Positions 31,469 to 40,552 of a stretch of 41,297 nt of DNA are shown here, piece by piece. Every line of letters starts with the position of its first letter. The first letter of the stretch is position 1. A program made the position numbers and the translations under genes. A model generated the notes under the pieces. It saw only the letters and a list, made by a program, of their open reading frames with translations. It was not told the origin of the DNA and did no database searches. The DNA is taken from contig CAJUIH010000016.1 in assembly GCA_910586045.1 (NCBI GenBank), positions 1 to 41,297 on the forward strand. The letters run 5' to 3'. Source of the DNA: an uncultured Eubacterium sp. (GTDB taxonomy: Bacteria > Bacillota > Clostridia > Lachnospirales > Lachnospiraceae).

Positions 31469-31503
31469 AAAAAAGCCGGGAAACTTTTTATTCCCGGCTT
31501 TTT
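31469..31503 (+). terminator. Terminator between nagA and gatB, bidirectional
   Basis: AAAAAGCCGGGAA pairs with TTCCCGGCTTTTT around a short loop, with A and T runs on both sides. It can end the nan operon on the plus strand and the aspS-gatCAB operon on the minus strand. Confidence 0.9.
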
Positions 31504-31542
31504 ACTCCCCGCTGTCGCGCAGTTCAAAAACCAGACAGTTCC

Positions 31543-32970
31543 TTACAGCAGTTGCGTTAAAATCCGGTTTACCAAACCAGGATCCGCCTTTCCTTTCATC
31601 GCTTTCATTGTCTGGCCTACAAGAAATCCCGCCGCTTTTTTCTTCCCGCCGCGGTAATCTTCTACCGACTTTGGATTTTCCCGAATCACCCGCTCTATGA
31701 CGCTTCGCAGTTCTGCCTCATCGTTTACTGTTTGTAAGCCATGTTCCGTTACATAAATCTCCGGATCGAGATTATGTGCAAACACTTGTGCAAACACTTC
31801 TTTTGCAACCGTATGGTTGACCGCGCCGGAATCCGCCAGATTTACAAGCTTTGCCAGATTTTGCGGGCTGAAGCGGATGTCTTCCGGTTCCATAGCATGT
31901 TCTTTTAACAGGCGCATCGTCTCCCCCATCAGCCAGTTGGAAACCTTTTTCGGCTTTCCGCAGATTTCGGCCGCCTCTTCAAACAGGTCCGCTAACGTTT
32001 TGGAAGCGGTTAAAATAGCCGCGTCATAGTCCGGCAGTCCATACTGCTCCTTGTAACGCGCCAGCTTTTCCTCCTGCATTTCCGGCTGTTTGCCCCGCAC
32101 CGCTTCGATCCATTCGTCGTCAATGACAAGCGGCACCAAATCCGGTTCCGGAAAATAACGGTAATCCTGCGCGTCCTCTTTGGAACGCATCGCATAAGAC
32201 TCGCCTTTGGCATCATCCCAGCGCCTCGTTTCCTGGATCACCGTCCCGCCGGACTCGAGCAAATCAACCTGGCGGTCCCTTTCTTGTTCTACCGCCCGTG
32301 TAATGGCCTTAAAGGAATTTAAGTTCTTCATTTCCGTCCGTGTGCCGTATTCCTTTGCCCCTGCTTGCCTTACCGAAAGATTGACGTCCACACGCATCGA
32401 CCCTTCCTGCAGCTTGCAGTCGGACGCGCCCAAATACTGGATGGTCATCCGCAGTTTATGCAAAAACGCAATGACTTCTTCACTGTCACGCATATCCGGC
32501 TTTGATACAATTTCAATTAACGGCACGCCGGAACGGTTGTAATCAATCAAAGAACAATCTTCCCATGTATCGTGAACCAGTTTCCCGGCGTCTTCTTCCA
32601 TATGGATTTCGTGGATCCCGACCGTTTTCTTTCCCTGCGGGGAATCAATCGTTACGTGCCCGTTTCTGCAAATCGGCTGGTATAACTGTGAAATCTGGTA
32701 ATTCTGCGGGTTGTCCGGATAAAAATAGTTCTTCCGGTCGAATTTGCCGGATCTGGTAATCTCGCAGCCAAGCGCCAATCCGACAGCCATCGCGTATTCT
32801 ACGACCTGTTTATTTAAGACTGGAAGCGAACCCGGCATCCCGGTACACACCGGGCAGGTATGTGCGTTTGGCGGTGCGCCGAATGCCGTGGAGCAGCCGC
32901 AGAAAATCTTGGTCTTGGTCGCCAGCTCCACATGGACTTCCAGGCCGATCACCGTTTCGTACTCTTTCAT
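31543..32970 (-). CDS. gatB: Asp-tRNA(Asn)/Glu-tRNA(Gln) amidotransferase subunit B
   Basis: This 475-residue kinase and tRNA-binding subunit of GatCAB activates the side chain of mischarged Asp- or Glu-tRNA so that ammonia from GatA can amidate it. It has the N-terminal EVHVELATKTKIFCGC and the zinc-binding CPVCTGMPGSLPVLN. YFYPDNPQNYQISQ, HMEEDAGKLVHD and DYNRSGVPLIEIVS follow. A YqeY-like tail ends in FLVGQTMKAMKGKADPGLVN. Length is standard. It is the last gene of the aspS-gatC-gatA-gatB operon, 44 bp after gatA. Confidence 0.97.
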   Translation of the reverse strand: MKEYETVIGLEVHVELATKTKIFCGCSTAFGAPPNAHTCPVCTGMPGSLPVLNKQVVEYAMAVGLALGCEITRSGKFDRKNYFYPDNPQNYQISQLYQPICRNGHVTIDSPQGKKTVGIHEIHMEEDAGKLVHDTWEDCSLIDYNRSGVPLIEIVSKPDMRDSEEVIAFLHKLRMTIQYLGASDCKLQEGSMRVDVNLSVRQAGAKEYGTRTEMKNLNSFKAITRAVEQERDRQVDLLESGGTVIQETRRWDDAKGESYAMRSKEDAQDYRYFPEPDLVPLVIDDEWIEAVRGKQPEMQEEKLARYKEQYGLPDYDAAILTASKTLADLFEEAAEICGKPKKVSNWLMGETMRLLKEHAMEPEDIRFSPQNLAKLVNLADSGAVNHTVAKEVFAQVFAHNLDPEIYVTEHGLQTVNDEAELRSVIERVIRENPKSVEDYRGGKKKAAGFLVGQTMKAMKGKADPGLVNRILTQLL

Positions 32971-33014
32971 AATAATATGCTCCTTTCGCTCTATAGCCGC
33001 TTCCCAAAGCCCCT

Positions 33015-34472
33015 CTATGCAATGGGGCAGCGCTGGTAGCTTTTTGTCTGCTCCAAAGCATACGCGGCCCGGATAATTTTTTTCTCCTGGAAGCAGTCCC
33101 CGATGAACTGGACGCCAATCGGCAGCCCGTCCGCGTCCACGCCCGCAGGGACCGAAATACCCGCAAGAGAAGCCAGGTTTACAGAAACCGTATAAATATC
33201 GCCCAGATACATTTGAATCGGATCCAAAAGGCTTTTGCCAATCGGCGGGGCCGTCGTCGGCGATACAGGGCCAAGGATCACGTCATAAGCCGCAAATGCC
33301 CGGTCAAACGCCTGCTTAATCAGCGCCTTTGTGCGCAGGGCTTTTAAATAATAGGCGTCGTAATAACCGGAACTTAATACAAACGAACCAAGCATAATCC
33401 GCCGTTTGACTTCCGTACCAAAGCCCTGCGAACGGGTTTTTTTATACATCTGGTGCAGCCCCTCATACGACTGCGTGCGCCAGCCGTATTTGATTCCGTC
33501 AAAACGCTCCAGGTTCGAACTTGCCTCCGCGCACGCAATGACATAATAAGCCGGAATTGCGTATTCGGTCAGGCTTAAATCAAATTCTTCCACCTGCGCG
33601 CCCAATTCCTGCAGCACGTCCGCCGCCTCATTTACGGCTTTTCGAACCTGCGGATCCAGCCCTTGTCCCATGTAATCTCTTGGAATCCCGATTTTCATCC
33701 CTTTTACATCCTCTGCCAGCGCGCTCGTAAAATCCAGGTCACTGCGCCGCAGGGAAGTAGAATCTTTTTTATCATATCCCGCAATCGCTTCCAATATTGC
33801 CGCGCAATCCGACACATTCCGCGCAATCGGCCCAATCTGGTCCAAAGAGGATCCATACGCCACCAGCCCGTAGCGGGATACGGTGCCATAGGTCGGTTTT
33901 AATCCGGTTACCCCGCAAAACGCGCTTGGCTGGCGGATCGATCCCCCGGTATCGGAACCCAGCGCGCAGACGCATTCTTCCGCCGCGACAGCCGCACAGG
34001 AACCGCCGGAAGATCCGCCCGGTACATGCCGCGTATTCCACGGGTTTTTGGTTGGGCCGTAATACGAAGTCTCGGTTGTAGAACCCATGGCAAATTCGTC
34101 CATATTCGTTTTGCCCAGGATAACCGCGCCGGCCTGTTTCAGACGTATCACCGCCTGCGCCGTATACGACGGTACAAAATTGGAAAGCATTTTGGAACCG
34201 CAGGTCGTAAGCAGGTCTTCGGTACACAGATTGTCCTTAACCGCCATCGGGACACCCGCCAGCGGCCCGTTTAATTCTCCGCTGTCGATCCTTTCTTGTA
34301 CTTTACGCGCCTGATCCAGGGCGCCTTGTTCATCAACGGTTACAAAGCTGTGAATGGCAGGTTCTTTTTTCCGGATTTGCGCAAGCGCATCCTTGACAGC
34401 CTCTTCCACCGAAACCTCCTTTGCACGGATTTTCCCGCTTAAAGCCGCCGCCGTTAAGTTTGTAAGACTCAT
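33015..34472 (-). CDS. gatA: Asp-tRNA(Asn)/Glu-tRNA(Gln) amidotransferase subunit A
   Basis: This 485-residue amidase-signature enzyme hydrolyses glutamine or asparagine to deliver ammonia to GatB. The Ser-cisSer-Lys triad is visible as Lys in GVPMAVKDN and the serines in PGGSSGGSCAAVAA and LGSDTGGSIRQP. Further segments are GLKPTYGTVSRYGLVAYGSS and VILGPVSPTTAP. The C-terminal SVPAGVDADGLPIGVQFIG is also present. Length is typical. It follows gatC by 64 bp, with an AAGGAGG SD. Confidence 0.97.
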   Translation of the reverse strand: MSLTNLTAAALSGKIRAKEVSVEEAVKDALAQIRKKEPAIHSFVTVDEQGALDQARKVQERIDSGELNGPLAGVPMAVKDNLCTEDLLTTCGSKMLSNFVPSYTAQAVIRLKQAGAVILGKTNMDEFAMGSTTETSYYGPTKNPWNTRHVPGGSSGGSCAAVAAEECVCALGSDTGGSIRQPSAFCGVTGLKPTYGTVSRYGLVAYGSSLDQIGPIARNVSDCAAILEAIAGYDKKDSTSLRRSDLDFTSALAEDVKGMKIGIPRDYMGQGLDPQVRKAVNEAADVLQELGAQVEEFDLSLTEYAIPAYYVIACAEASSNLERFDGIKYGWRTQSYEGLHQMYKKTRSQGFGTEVKRRIMLGSFVLSSGYYDAYYLKALRTKALIKQAFDRAFAAYDVILGPVSPTTAPPIGKSLLDPIQMYLGDIYTVSVNLASLAGISVPAGVDADGLPIGVQFIGDCFQEKKIIRAAYALEQTKSYQRCPIA

Positions 34473-34536
34473 GGATTTCCTCCTTGTATCATAAAATCAT
34501 ACATACGTCGTTTTGCGATTATAAGGATACGTGCCG

Positions 34537-34830
34537 TCACGCAAATGTTTTCGGCGCTGTAAAACAACGCCCTTTGCGTCCTGGCGCATTCCGCAGGGCC
34601 GCTTCCTGCCCATCCCCATTGGTTACAATATCCTCCCGGAACACATTCGAAACCGCGAATACATGCGAAAGCGGCTCTACGCCCTCCGTATCCAGTTCGT
34701 TTAGCTGGTCGATGTAATCCAGCATACGCTCCATATCCTGTTTCGCGGATTTTTTTTCTGCTTCCGACAATTCGAGTTTTGCAAGAATCCCTACATATTC
34801 CAATGTTTCGTCTGAAATTTTGTTTGCCAT
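34537..34830 (-). CDS. gatC: Asp-tRNA(Asn)/Glu-tRNA(Gln) amidotransferase subunit C
   Basis: This 97-residue small subunit wraps around GatA and GatB and stabilises the complex. It begins KISDETLEYVGILAKLELSE and carries the family segment MLDYIDQLNELDTEGVEPL followed by the N-terminal part of the extended belt (FREDIVTN). ATG at 34830 is chosen from the family-like start and an upstream AAAGGAG; a longer reading upstream would begin 16 codons earlier without support. It lies 59 bp after aspS. Confidence 0.93.
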   Translation of the reverse strand: MANKISDETLEYVGILAKLELSEAEKKSAKQDMERMLDYIDQLNELDTEGVEPLSHVFAVSNVFREDIVTNGDGQEAALRNAPGRKGRCFTAPKTFA

Positions 34831-34889
34831 GTCCCACACTCCTTTCTTTGTCTGTTTTGGGCTGTCACCCTGGTGCACCCTCGGATTTT

Positions 34890-36635
34890 TTAGCTGCGCA
34901 CTTTAATATGCGCTTCCCTAAGCTGCTGTTCCGATACAGTGCCCGGCGCGCCGCACATCAAATCTTCCGCGTTGCCGTTCATCGGATAGGCGATGACCTC
35001 ACGGATATTTTCCTCGCCGCGCAGCAGCATCAGCATACGGTCGATGCCCGGCGCCATACCCGCGTGCGGCGGCGCGCCGAACTGAAACGCCTGGTACAAA
35101 GCGCCGAATTTTTCTTGCAGCGTCTCCTGATCGTATCCTGCGATTTCAAACGCCCGCACCATCGTGCGCAGATCATGGTTGCGTACCGCGCCGGAAGACA
35201 GTTCCACACCGTTGCATACGATATCGTACTGGTACGCCAGGACTTCGAGCGGTTTTTTTGTATTTAACGCTTCCAGCCCGCCCTGCGGCATAGAAAATGG
35301 ATTGTGGGTAAATCCGATTTTCTTTGTCTGCGGATCTATTTCGTACATCGGAAAGTCGTTGACATAGCAAAAACGGAACGCGTCCTTTTCGATCAGGCCG
35401 AGTTTTTCCCCTAATTCCGTACGGATCAGCCCCGCGTAATAAGCCGCACGCGCCTCGGTATCCGCCATAAAGAAAATCGTATCCCCTGCGCCAAGCCCTG
35501 CCAGGTTACAAAACTCTTCTTTGCATTCGTCCGGGATAAATTTGTCAATCGGCCCTTTTAACGTACCGTCTTCCAGCATTTCCAGATACCCGAGTCCGCC
35601 CATGCCGATATCCGTAGCAAATTTCAGCAGTTTTTCATGAAACCCTTTGGACATGCTTTCACAAACACGGATCGCACGTACCGTCCTGCCTAAAAACGGC
35701 CGGAACGTACATTTCTGGAAAAACGCTGTCACATCGGTAATACGCAGCGGATTCCTTAAATCCGGCTTATCCGTACCAAATAATAGCATCGCTTCTTTAT
35801 AGCTAAACACCGGATACGGCGCGCTGGTTACTTTGCTGCCCTGCGGCGCAAAGGTCTCAAAAACCGCCGACAGTACTTCTTCTCCAACGGCAAACACTTC
35901 CTCCTGCGTTGCAAAGCTCATTTCAAAATCCAACTGATAAAATTCCCCAGGCGAGCGGTCCGCCCTTGCATCCTCATCACGGAAACACGGCGCAATCTGA
36001 AAATAACGGTCAAACCCGGACACCATTAAAAGCTGCTTATACTGCTGCGGCGCCTGCGGAAGCGCGTAAAATCTGCCTTTCCACTTTCTGGACGGTACGA
36101 TATAGTCCCTTGCCCCTTCTGGTGACGACGCGCATAAAATCGGAGTTTGTATTTCCACAAATCCAAGCTCCGTCATTTTTTCACGCAAAAACGCAATGAC
36201 CTTGGAGCGGAATAAAATCGTTTCTTTTACTTTCCGGTTTCTTAAATCCAGATACCGGTATTTCAGGCGGACTTCCTCCCGCACCTGCGTGCTTGTCTGG
36301 ACTTCAAACGGCAGGTTTTGGTAAACATCGCCCAAAACCTGGATCTCCCGTGCCCGAAGCTCAATCGTCCCTGTTAAAATTTTAGGATTGTAAGTGTCCG
36401 CATCCCTTTTTTCCACGATTCCCTTGACGGTGATCGCCTGTTCTTTGCGGATCCCTTCCAACAGACTTTGGTCCGGGATCACGACCTGCATAACGGCATA
36501 CATATCCCGCAGGTCAAGAAACGATACCCCGCCGTGGTCACGGATATTTTCCACCCACCCGGCCAGCCTTAATTCCTTCCCTATCTCTGCTTCGCTGACG
36601 CGGCCTAGTGTTACGTCCCTGTAAATGCTGCTCAT
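34890..36635 (-). CDS. aspS: Aspartyl-tRNA synthetase
   Basis: This 581-residue class II synthetase has an N-terminal OB-fold anticodon-binding domain (about 1-110), class II motifs including YLDLRN and FRDEDARADR, and a GAD insert in the middle. The final segment GMAPGIDRMLMLL is motif 3. The anticodon domain reads IRDHGGVSFLDLRD; a His after RD is a feature I recall for non-discriminating enzymes that charge both tRNA(Asp) and tRNA(Asn). That would fit co-transcription with GatCAB, which would then amidate Asp-tRNA(Asn). A T-box leader upstream links expression to tRNA charging. Confidence 0.96.
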   Translation of the reverse strand: MSSIYRDVTLGRVSEAEIGKELRLAGWVENIRDHGGVSFLDLRDMYAVMQVVIPDQSLLEGIRKEQAITVKGIVEKRDADTYNPKILTGTIELRAREIQVLGDVYQNLPFEVQTSTQVREEVRLKYRYLDLRNRKVKETILFRSKVIAFLREKMTELGFVEIQTPILCASSPEGARDYIVPSRKWKGRFYALPQAPQQYKQLLMVSGFDRYFQIAPCFRDEDARADRSPGEFYQLDFEMSFATQEEVFAVGEEVLSAVFETFAPQGSKVTSAPYPVFSYKEAMLLFGTDKPDLRNPLRITDVTAFFQKCTFRPFLGRTVRAIRVCESMSKGFHEKLLKFATDIGMGGLGYLEMLEDGTLKGPIDKFIPDECKEEFCNLAGLGAGDTIFFMADTEARAAYYAGLIRTELGEKLGLIEKDAFRFCYVNDFPMYEIDPQTKKIGFTHNPFSMPQGGLEALNTKKPLEVLAYQYDIVCNGVELSSGAVRNHDLRTMVRAFEIAGYDQETLQEKFGALYQAFQFGAPPHAGMAPGIDRMLMLLRGEENIREVIAYPMNGNAEDLMCGAPGTVSEQQLREAHIKVRS

Positions 36636-36721
36636 AATATCAACACTCCTTTTCTGTTTGAAATTTCTGACAGTGCGTAAGCTTCCGGGTCAATGTCTGT
36701 GCAAACATCCTTTCTGCGCCA

Positions 36722-37060
36722 AAAGCCCCGGAATACTTTCGCTGTATTCCGGGGCGAATATGCATAGCATGATCCGCGGTACCACCCGCCTTGAGCCGTC
36801 CTTTCGCCGCAGCAACCCTGTCCATAAACAGGCCATTCTACGGCCGTCCTGCTCCACTCTTTGTGCTTAACGCGCACCACGTACCGGCCTACTAAATCGG
36901 TTCAACCGGTCTGCTCCGGAGCGTTCCCTGTTTCTCCTCCTCCAAACGGCGCTCTCAGTCGGTGACGCCGTATTCCTGTCGGTCTCTGAAGAACAGAATC
37001 TCTTTCCCCGCATTTGACTGCCGCCAATCGGATCCTTGTTCGAATCTTTTTTGCAGCATT
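36722..37060 (-). promoter_or_regulatory. T-box riboswitch leader of the aspS-gatCAB operon
   Basis: On the minus strand the conserved T-box GGTGGTACCGCGG is present (complement of about 36774-36787). It is followed by a perfect terminator stem, GCCCCGGAATAC with GTATTCCGGGGC (36725-36755), and TTTT. Upstream lie the Stem I helices, among them CGGCG/CGCCG and CAGTC/GACTG around 36946-37020. GAC triplets occur there, but the specifier could not be placed with certainty; GAC (Asp) or AAC (Asn) are the expected choices. Uncharged tRNA would favour the antiterminator and switch the operon on. Confidence 0.92.
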
Positions 37061-37170
37061 GATATGGCCTTTATCCTAGCACAAACAAACCGCAATTGCA
37101 AGCAAAAAAACGGGATTTTGTGCTGAAACACAAATTTCCGAATATAATTAACCATTACCATTTTTATTTG

Positions 37171-38286
37171 TCATTTAGAAAAAAAGCCCTGCTCTTCTAC
37201 TTCACTGTCCGCAAAAGAAAGCTTGTACTGCAGCGCATTGATAAAGTCATACTTCGCCAGGCGCAGGCATTCCAGGACAGCCGGCGAAAATTCCCCGTAA
37301 TCGCCCGAGTAAATTTTGCGGAATGCCTCATGCGCCCCATACACGCCCTGGTACACCAGTTTTTTTACCAGCGTATCCAAAACATCCACAACCCCTACAA
37401 CCTGTGCCCAAATCGGAATCGCATCCCCTGCCAGGCCATCCGGATAGCCGCTTCCGTCGAAACGCTCATGGTGTGAACGGCAGATATCATAACAGTAACG
37501 GTAAAAATCCGTTTCCTCCTGCTTAAATTTCTCCAATAATTCACACCCATAGATCGTATGCTTTTTCATTTCCCCCATTTCTTCTTTGGTAAGTTCCCCG
37601 TTTTTTAACATAATACTGTCCGAAAGCGCGGCTTTGCCAAGGTCATGCAGCGCCGAAGCATCCACAATCAGCCCTGCCTGTTCCTCCGTAATCTGATACT
37701 GCGGGTAATACCTGCGCAGATATTTTAAAACGAGTTTGGTCAAAAACTGGATCCTTTGGATATGCTCCCCTGATTCCAGGCTGCGGATTTCCACAACGGA
37801 GCTTAGCGCACGGATTAAAAACGCGTTGCTTTTTTTCAGCTTTTCCTTGCTGGCCCAAAGCTCCTTTGTCCGTTCTTTGAGCTGGTGTTCCATATCCCTG
37901 CGGTTTGTATACAGTTCGATAATATTCATCGTACGGCGCATGACCACTTTCGGCTCAAACGGCTTGTAAATAATATCCGCCGCACGCAGCCCATACGCTT
38001 TTTCATCCGTATCCGCATCCGACCAATTGGTTACCATAATCACCGGTATCCGCTCGAGATATCCCTTTGCGGCCATAAAAGCGAGTACGTCAAGTCCGGA
38101 TTTATCCGGAATAAACATTCCAAGAAACACCAGGATCATTTCCTTATTGTGCCGCTCCAGCAGTTCTACCGCCTGCACGCCGTCAGACGCTTCTATAATT
38201 CGGTACTGCTCCTGAAAAATACCGCGCAATAGCCTGCGGTCTTCTTCTTCATGATCTGCTATTAGTATCATATTTCGCTGTGTCAT
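37171..38286 (-). CDS. HD-GYP domain protein with degenerate receiver domain
   Basis: This 371-residue protein has an N-terminal response-regulator receiver-like domain (about 5-125), a helical linker (to about 165) and an HD-GYP phosphodiesterase domain (about 165-350). The catalytic domain keeps HDLGK and HHERFDGSGYPDG, so hydrolysis of cyclic di-GMP is likely. In the receiver, Lys108 (YKPF) and Thr86 remain, but the phosphorylated Asp appears replaced by Gly56 (LVFLGMFIP where LLDIMMP is usual). Phosphorylation control is therefore doubtful. ATG at 38286 was chosen because the receiver fold starts right there. No histidine kinase lies nearby. Confidence 0.9.
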   Translation of the reverse strand: MTQRNMILIADHEEEDRRLLRGIFQEQYRIIEASDGVQAVELLERHNKEMILVFLGMFIPDKSGLDVLAFMAAKGYLERIPVIMVTNWSDADTDEKAYGLRAADIIYKPFEPKVVMRRTMNIIELYTNRRDMEHQLKERTKELWASKEKLKKSNAFLIRALSSVVEIRSLESGEHIQRIQFLTKLVLKYLRRYYPQYQITEEQAGLIVDASALHDLGKAALSDSIMLKNGELTKEEMGEMKKHTIYGCELLEKFKQEETDFYRYCYDICRSHHERFDGSGYPDGLAGDAIPIWAQVVGVVDVLDTLVKKLVYQGVYGAHEAFRKIYSGDYGEFSPAVLECLRLAKYDFINALQYKLSFADSEVEEQGFFSK

Positions 38287-38414
38287 TTGTCTCCCCCTGC
38301 TTTTCGTACTATATCCATTCCCCAAAATTCCTATTGGTTGCTCTAAGTATAGCAGATCCGCACACATTTTACCATAAAAAATGCAGGGCACAGCAACCGC
38401 CACGCCCTATGGTA

Positions 38415-38488
38415 CACTGTAACAGTTCAGATAGGGTGTTACATTTTGGCTGCGGGGACGCCGGATGAGGGACGCAGGCCTGGCTTGG
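38415..38488. repeat. GC-rich dispersed repeat (family AB), partial copy
   Basis: TGTAACAGTTCAGATAGGG and TGTTACA form a short inverted repeat. ATTTTGGCTGCGGGGACG and GGATGAGGGACGCAGG follow, almost identical to 5945-6018. It lies in the 335-bp gap between the divergent HD-GYP and hydrolase genes. Confidence 0.8.
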
Positions 38489-38621
38489 AGAATTTCAGTA
38501 ATAAAAAAGAAAAATACATAGCCGCCAAACCCGAAACATGTTATACTAAACCTAGTAATCCGAATCCTGATCGAACAAAAACAACGTATTTGGCCACCAT
38601 TTCAGAAAGGATGATATCCGC

Positions 38622-39278
38622 ATGTATATCCAGATCAACCGACAGATTTTATTTTACGATAAAACCGGGGAAGGCGCGCCGCTTTTGCTGCTGCACGGCA
38701 ACGGCGAAGACCATACGATCTTTGACGCCCTAATCCCCCTATTAGAGAAAACGCATACTGTCTATGCCATCGACAGCCGCGGGCACGGTGCGAGCAATCC
38801 AACGGAAGATTTTCACTATATGGGGATGGCAGACGACATTGCACAGTTGATCACCTCCCTGGAAATCCAGGCCCCGATTTTATATGGCTTCAGCGACGGC
38901 GGCATTGTGGGGCTGCTGCTCGCGCTCCATTATCCGGGGCTGCTTTCGAAACTCATTATCAGCGGCGCAAATTTATATCCAAACGGCATGAAACGTACGT
39001 TTCTGCATAAAATCAAACAGCATTATAAAAAAACCGGCAACATTTTAGACCGGATGATGCTCGTAGAACCGGATATTGACCCGGATTCCCTTTCCAACAT
39101 CCGTATTCCGGTGCTTGTCCTGGCAGGAAGCGACGATATTATCAAGCTGTCGCATACAAAACTGATCGCAAAAAAACTTCCGAACGCCCAGTTGCGCATA
39201 CTGTCCGGCGAAGACCACGGCAGCTATATTATCCACAGTACAAAGCTGTACACCTATATTCAGGATTTTATCTCTTGA
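38622..39278 (+). CDS. Alpha/beta hydrolase
   Basis: This 218-residue cytoplasmic hydrolase has the oxyanion segment LLLLHGNGED, the dipeptide region AIDSRGHGAS and the nucleophile elbow GFSDGG. A likely acid Asp lies in LAGSDDIIK and the catalytic His in GEDHGSY. It is small because the lid region is short. The fold covers esterases, lipases and peptidases, so the substrate is unknown. An AGAAAGGATG SD precedes the start. The asnA promoter begins at its stop codon, so the two genes are probably separate units. Confidence 0.9.
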   Translation: MYIQINRQILFYDKTGEGAPLLLLHGNGEDHTIFDALIPLLEKTHTVYAIDSRGHGASNPTEDFHYMGMADDIAQLITSLEIQAPILYGFSDGGIVGLLLALHYPGLLSKLIISGANLYPNGMKRTFLHKIKQHYKKTGNILDRMMLVEPDIDPDSLSNIRIPVLVLAGSDDIIKLSHTKLIAKKLPNAQLRILSGEDHGSYIIHSTKLYTYIQDFIS

Positions 39279-39303
39279 AAATGCACGTATCGATTGCTAT
39301 AAT
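39275..39303 (+). promoter_or_regulatory. asnA promoter
   Basis: TTGAAA (39275-39280) and a perfect TATAAT (39298-39303) are spaced by 17 bp, starting in the stop codon of the hydrolase gene and about 65 bp before asnA. Confidence 0.8.
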
Positions 39304-39368
39304 TTAGGAGAAAGGACTATTTCCCGTTACACTGACAAACATTTTAGAAAGGAATCGAAACACATTCT

Positions 39369-40379
39369 ATGGACAATTTCATTATTCCACAAAACTACCA
39401 CGCAGACCTGAACCTGCATGACACGCAAATCGCCATTAAAACCGTAAAAGATTTTTTTCAAAATCTGCTCTCGCTTTCTCTAAACCTGGCCCGTGTATCG
39501 GCACCCTTATTCGTTACACCGGAATCCGGTTTGAATGACAACTTAAACGGAATCGAACGGCCGGTTGCTTTTGACATCCGGGAACAGAACGGCCAGACAG
39601 CGGAAGTCGTCCATTCCCTTGCGAAATGGAAACGGTTTGCTTTGCATAAATACGGTTTTCATGCGGGAGAAGGCATTTATACAGATATGAACGCGATCCG
39701 CCGTGACGAGGATACCGACCATATCCACTCCATTTTTGTAGACCAGTGGGATTGGGAAAAGATTATTTCCAAAGAAGACCGCACACTGTCTTATCTGAAA
39801 GATACGGTAAAAACCGTATACAAGGTGCTGCGCAAAACGGAAAAATATATGGCGGTCCAATACGACTATATCCATGAAATTTTGCCGCACGACATTTTCT
39901 TTCTTACGACGCAGGAGCTGGAAAATTTATATCCGTACAACACGCCGAAAGAACGCGAATATTTTATTACAAAAGAAAAAGGCGCTGTCTGCCTGATGCA
40001 GATCGGCGACAAACTGGCATCCGGCGAAAAACACGACGGACGCGCACCGGACTATGACGACTGGGCACTGAACGCGGATATTTTAGTCTATTACCCAGTA
40101 CTGGACATTGCGCTGGAGCTTTCCTCCATGGGAATCCGCGTAGACGAAAATTCGCTGCCCGCACAGCTTGCCAAAGCCGGCTGCCCGCAGCGCGCGAATC
40201 TGCCGTTTCAAAAAGCTATCCTGGATCAAAAGCTCCCTTACACGATCGGCGGCGGAATCGGCCAGTCACGCATCTGCATGTTTTTCCTGCGCAAAGCACA
40301 TATCGGCGAAGTGCAGTGCTCGATCTGGAAGCCGGAAACCGTACGCATATGTAAGGAGAACGGGATCCCGCTGCTGTAA
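39369..40379 (+). CDS. asnA: Aspartate--ammonia ligase
   Basis: This 336-residue enzyme makes asparagine from aspartate, ammonia and ATP through an aspartyl adenylate, using a class II synthetase-like fold. The N-terminus has LNLARVSAPLFV and LNGIERPVAFD; later come HSLAKWKRFAL, DQWDWEK, PDYDDWALNAD and the motif 3-like TIGGGIGQSRICMFFL. The length equals the E. coli enzyme within a few residues. An AGAAAGGAATC SD lies upstream. It is a second, independent asparagine source beside asnB in the same window. Confidence 0.97.
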   Translation: MDNFIIPQNYHADLNLHDTQIAIKTVKDFFQNLLSLSLNLARVSAPLFVTPESGLNDNLNGIERPVAFDIREQNGQTAEVVHSLAKWKRFALHKYGFHAGEGIYTDMNAIRRDEDTDHIHSIFVDQWDWEKIISKEDRTLSYLKDTVKTVYKVLRKTEKYMAVQYDYIHEILPHDIFFLTTQELENLYPYNTPKEREYFITKEKGAVCLMQIGDKLASGEKHDGRAPDYDDWALNADILVYYPVLDIALELSSMGIRVDENSLPAQLAKAGCPQRANLPFQKAILDQKLPYTIGGGIGQSRICMFFLRKAHIGEVQCSIWKPETVRICKENGIPLL

Positions 40380-40552
40380 ACAAATGTGTCCTGCGATTCG
40401 TATATTTCATGCGATATCGTTCAAAAGCCGCATACTCTATACTAACGGGCATAATAATTTGCCGGTAATACCGACCCACAAACGTACATGCCTCCATACT
40501 ATATGGCAAATTTTACCGCTCGTGCGTATCATGAAAGGAGGAATCTTTATAC

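Noticed and set aside
37117..37134. TTTGTG/CACAAA hairpin followed by a T-run on the minus strand after the HD-GYP gene
   Set aside because: The stem is only 6 bp and AT-rich, with several bases before the T-run. It may be a weak terminator but is not well supported.
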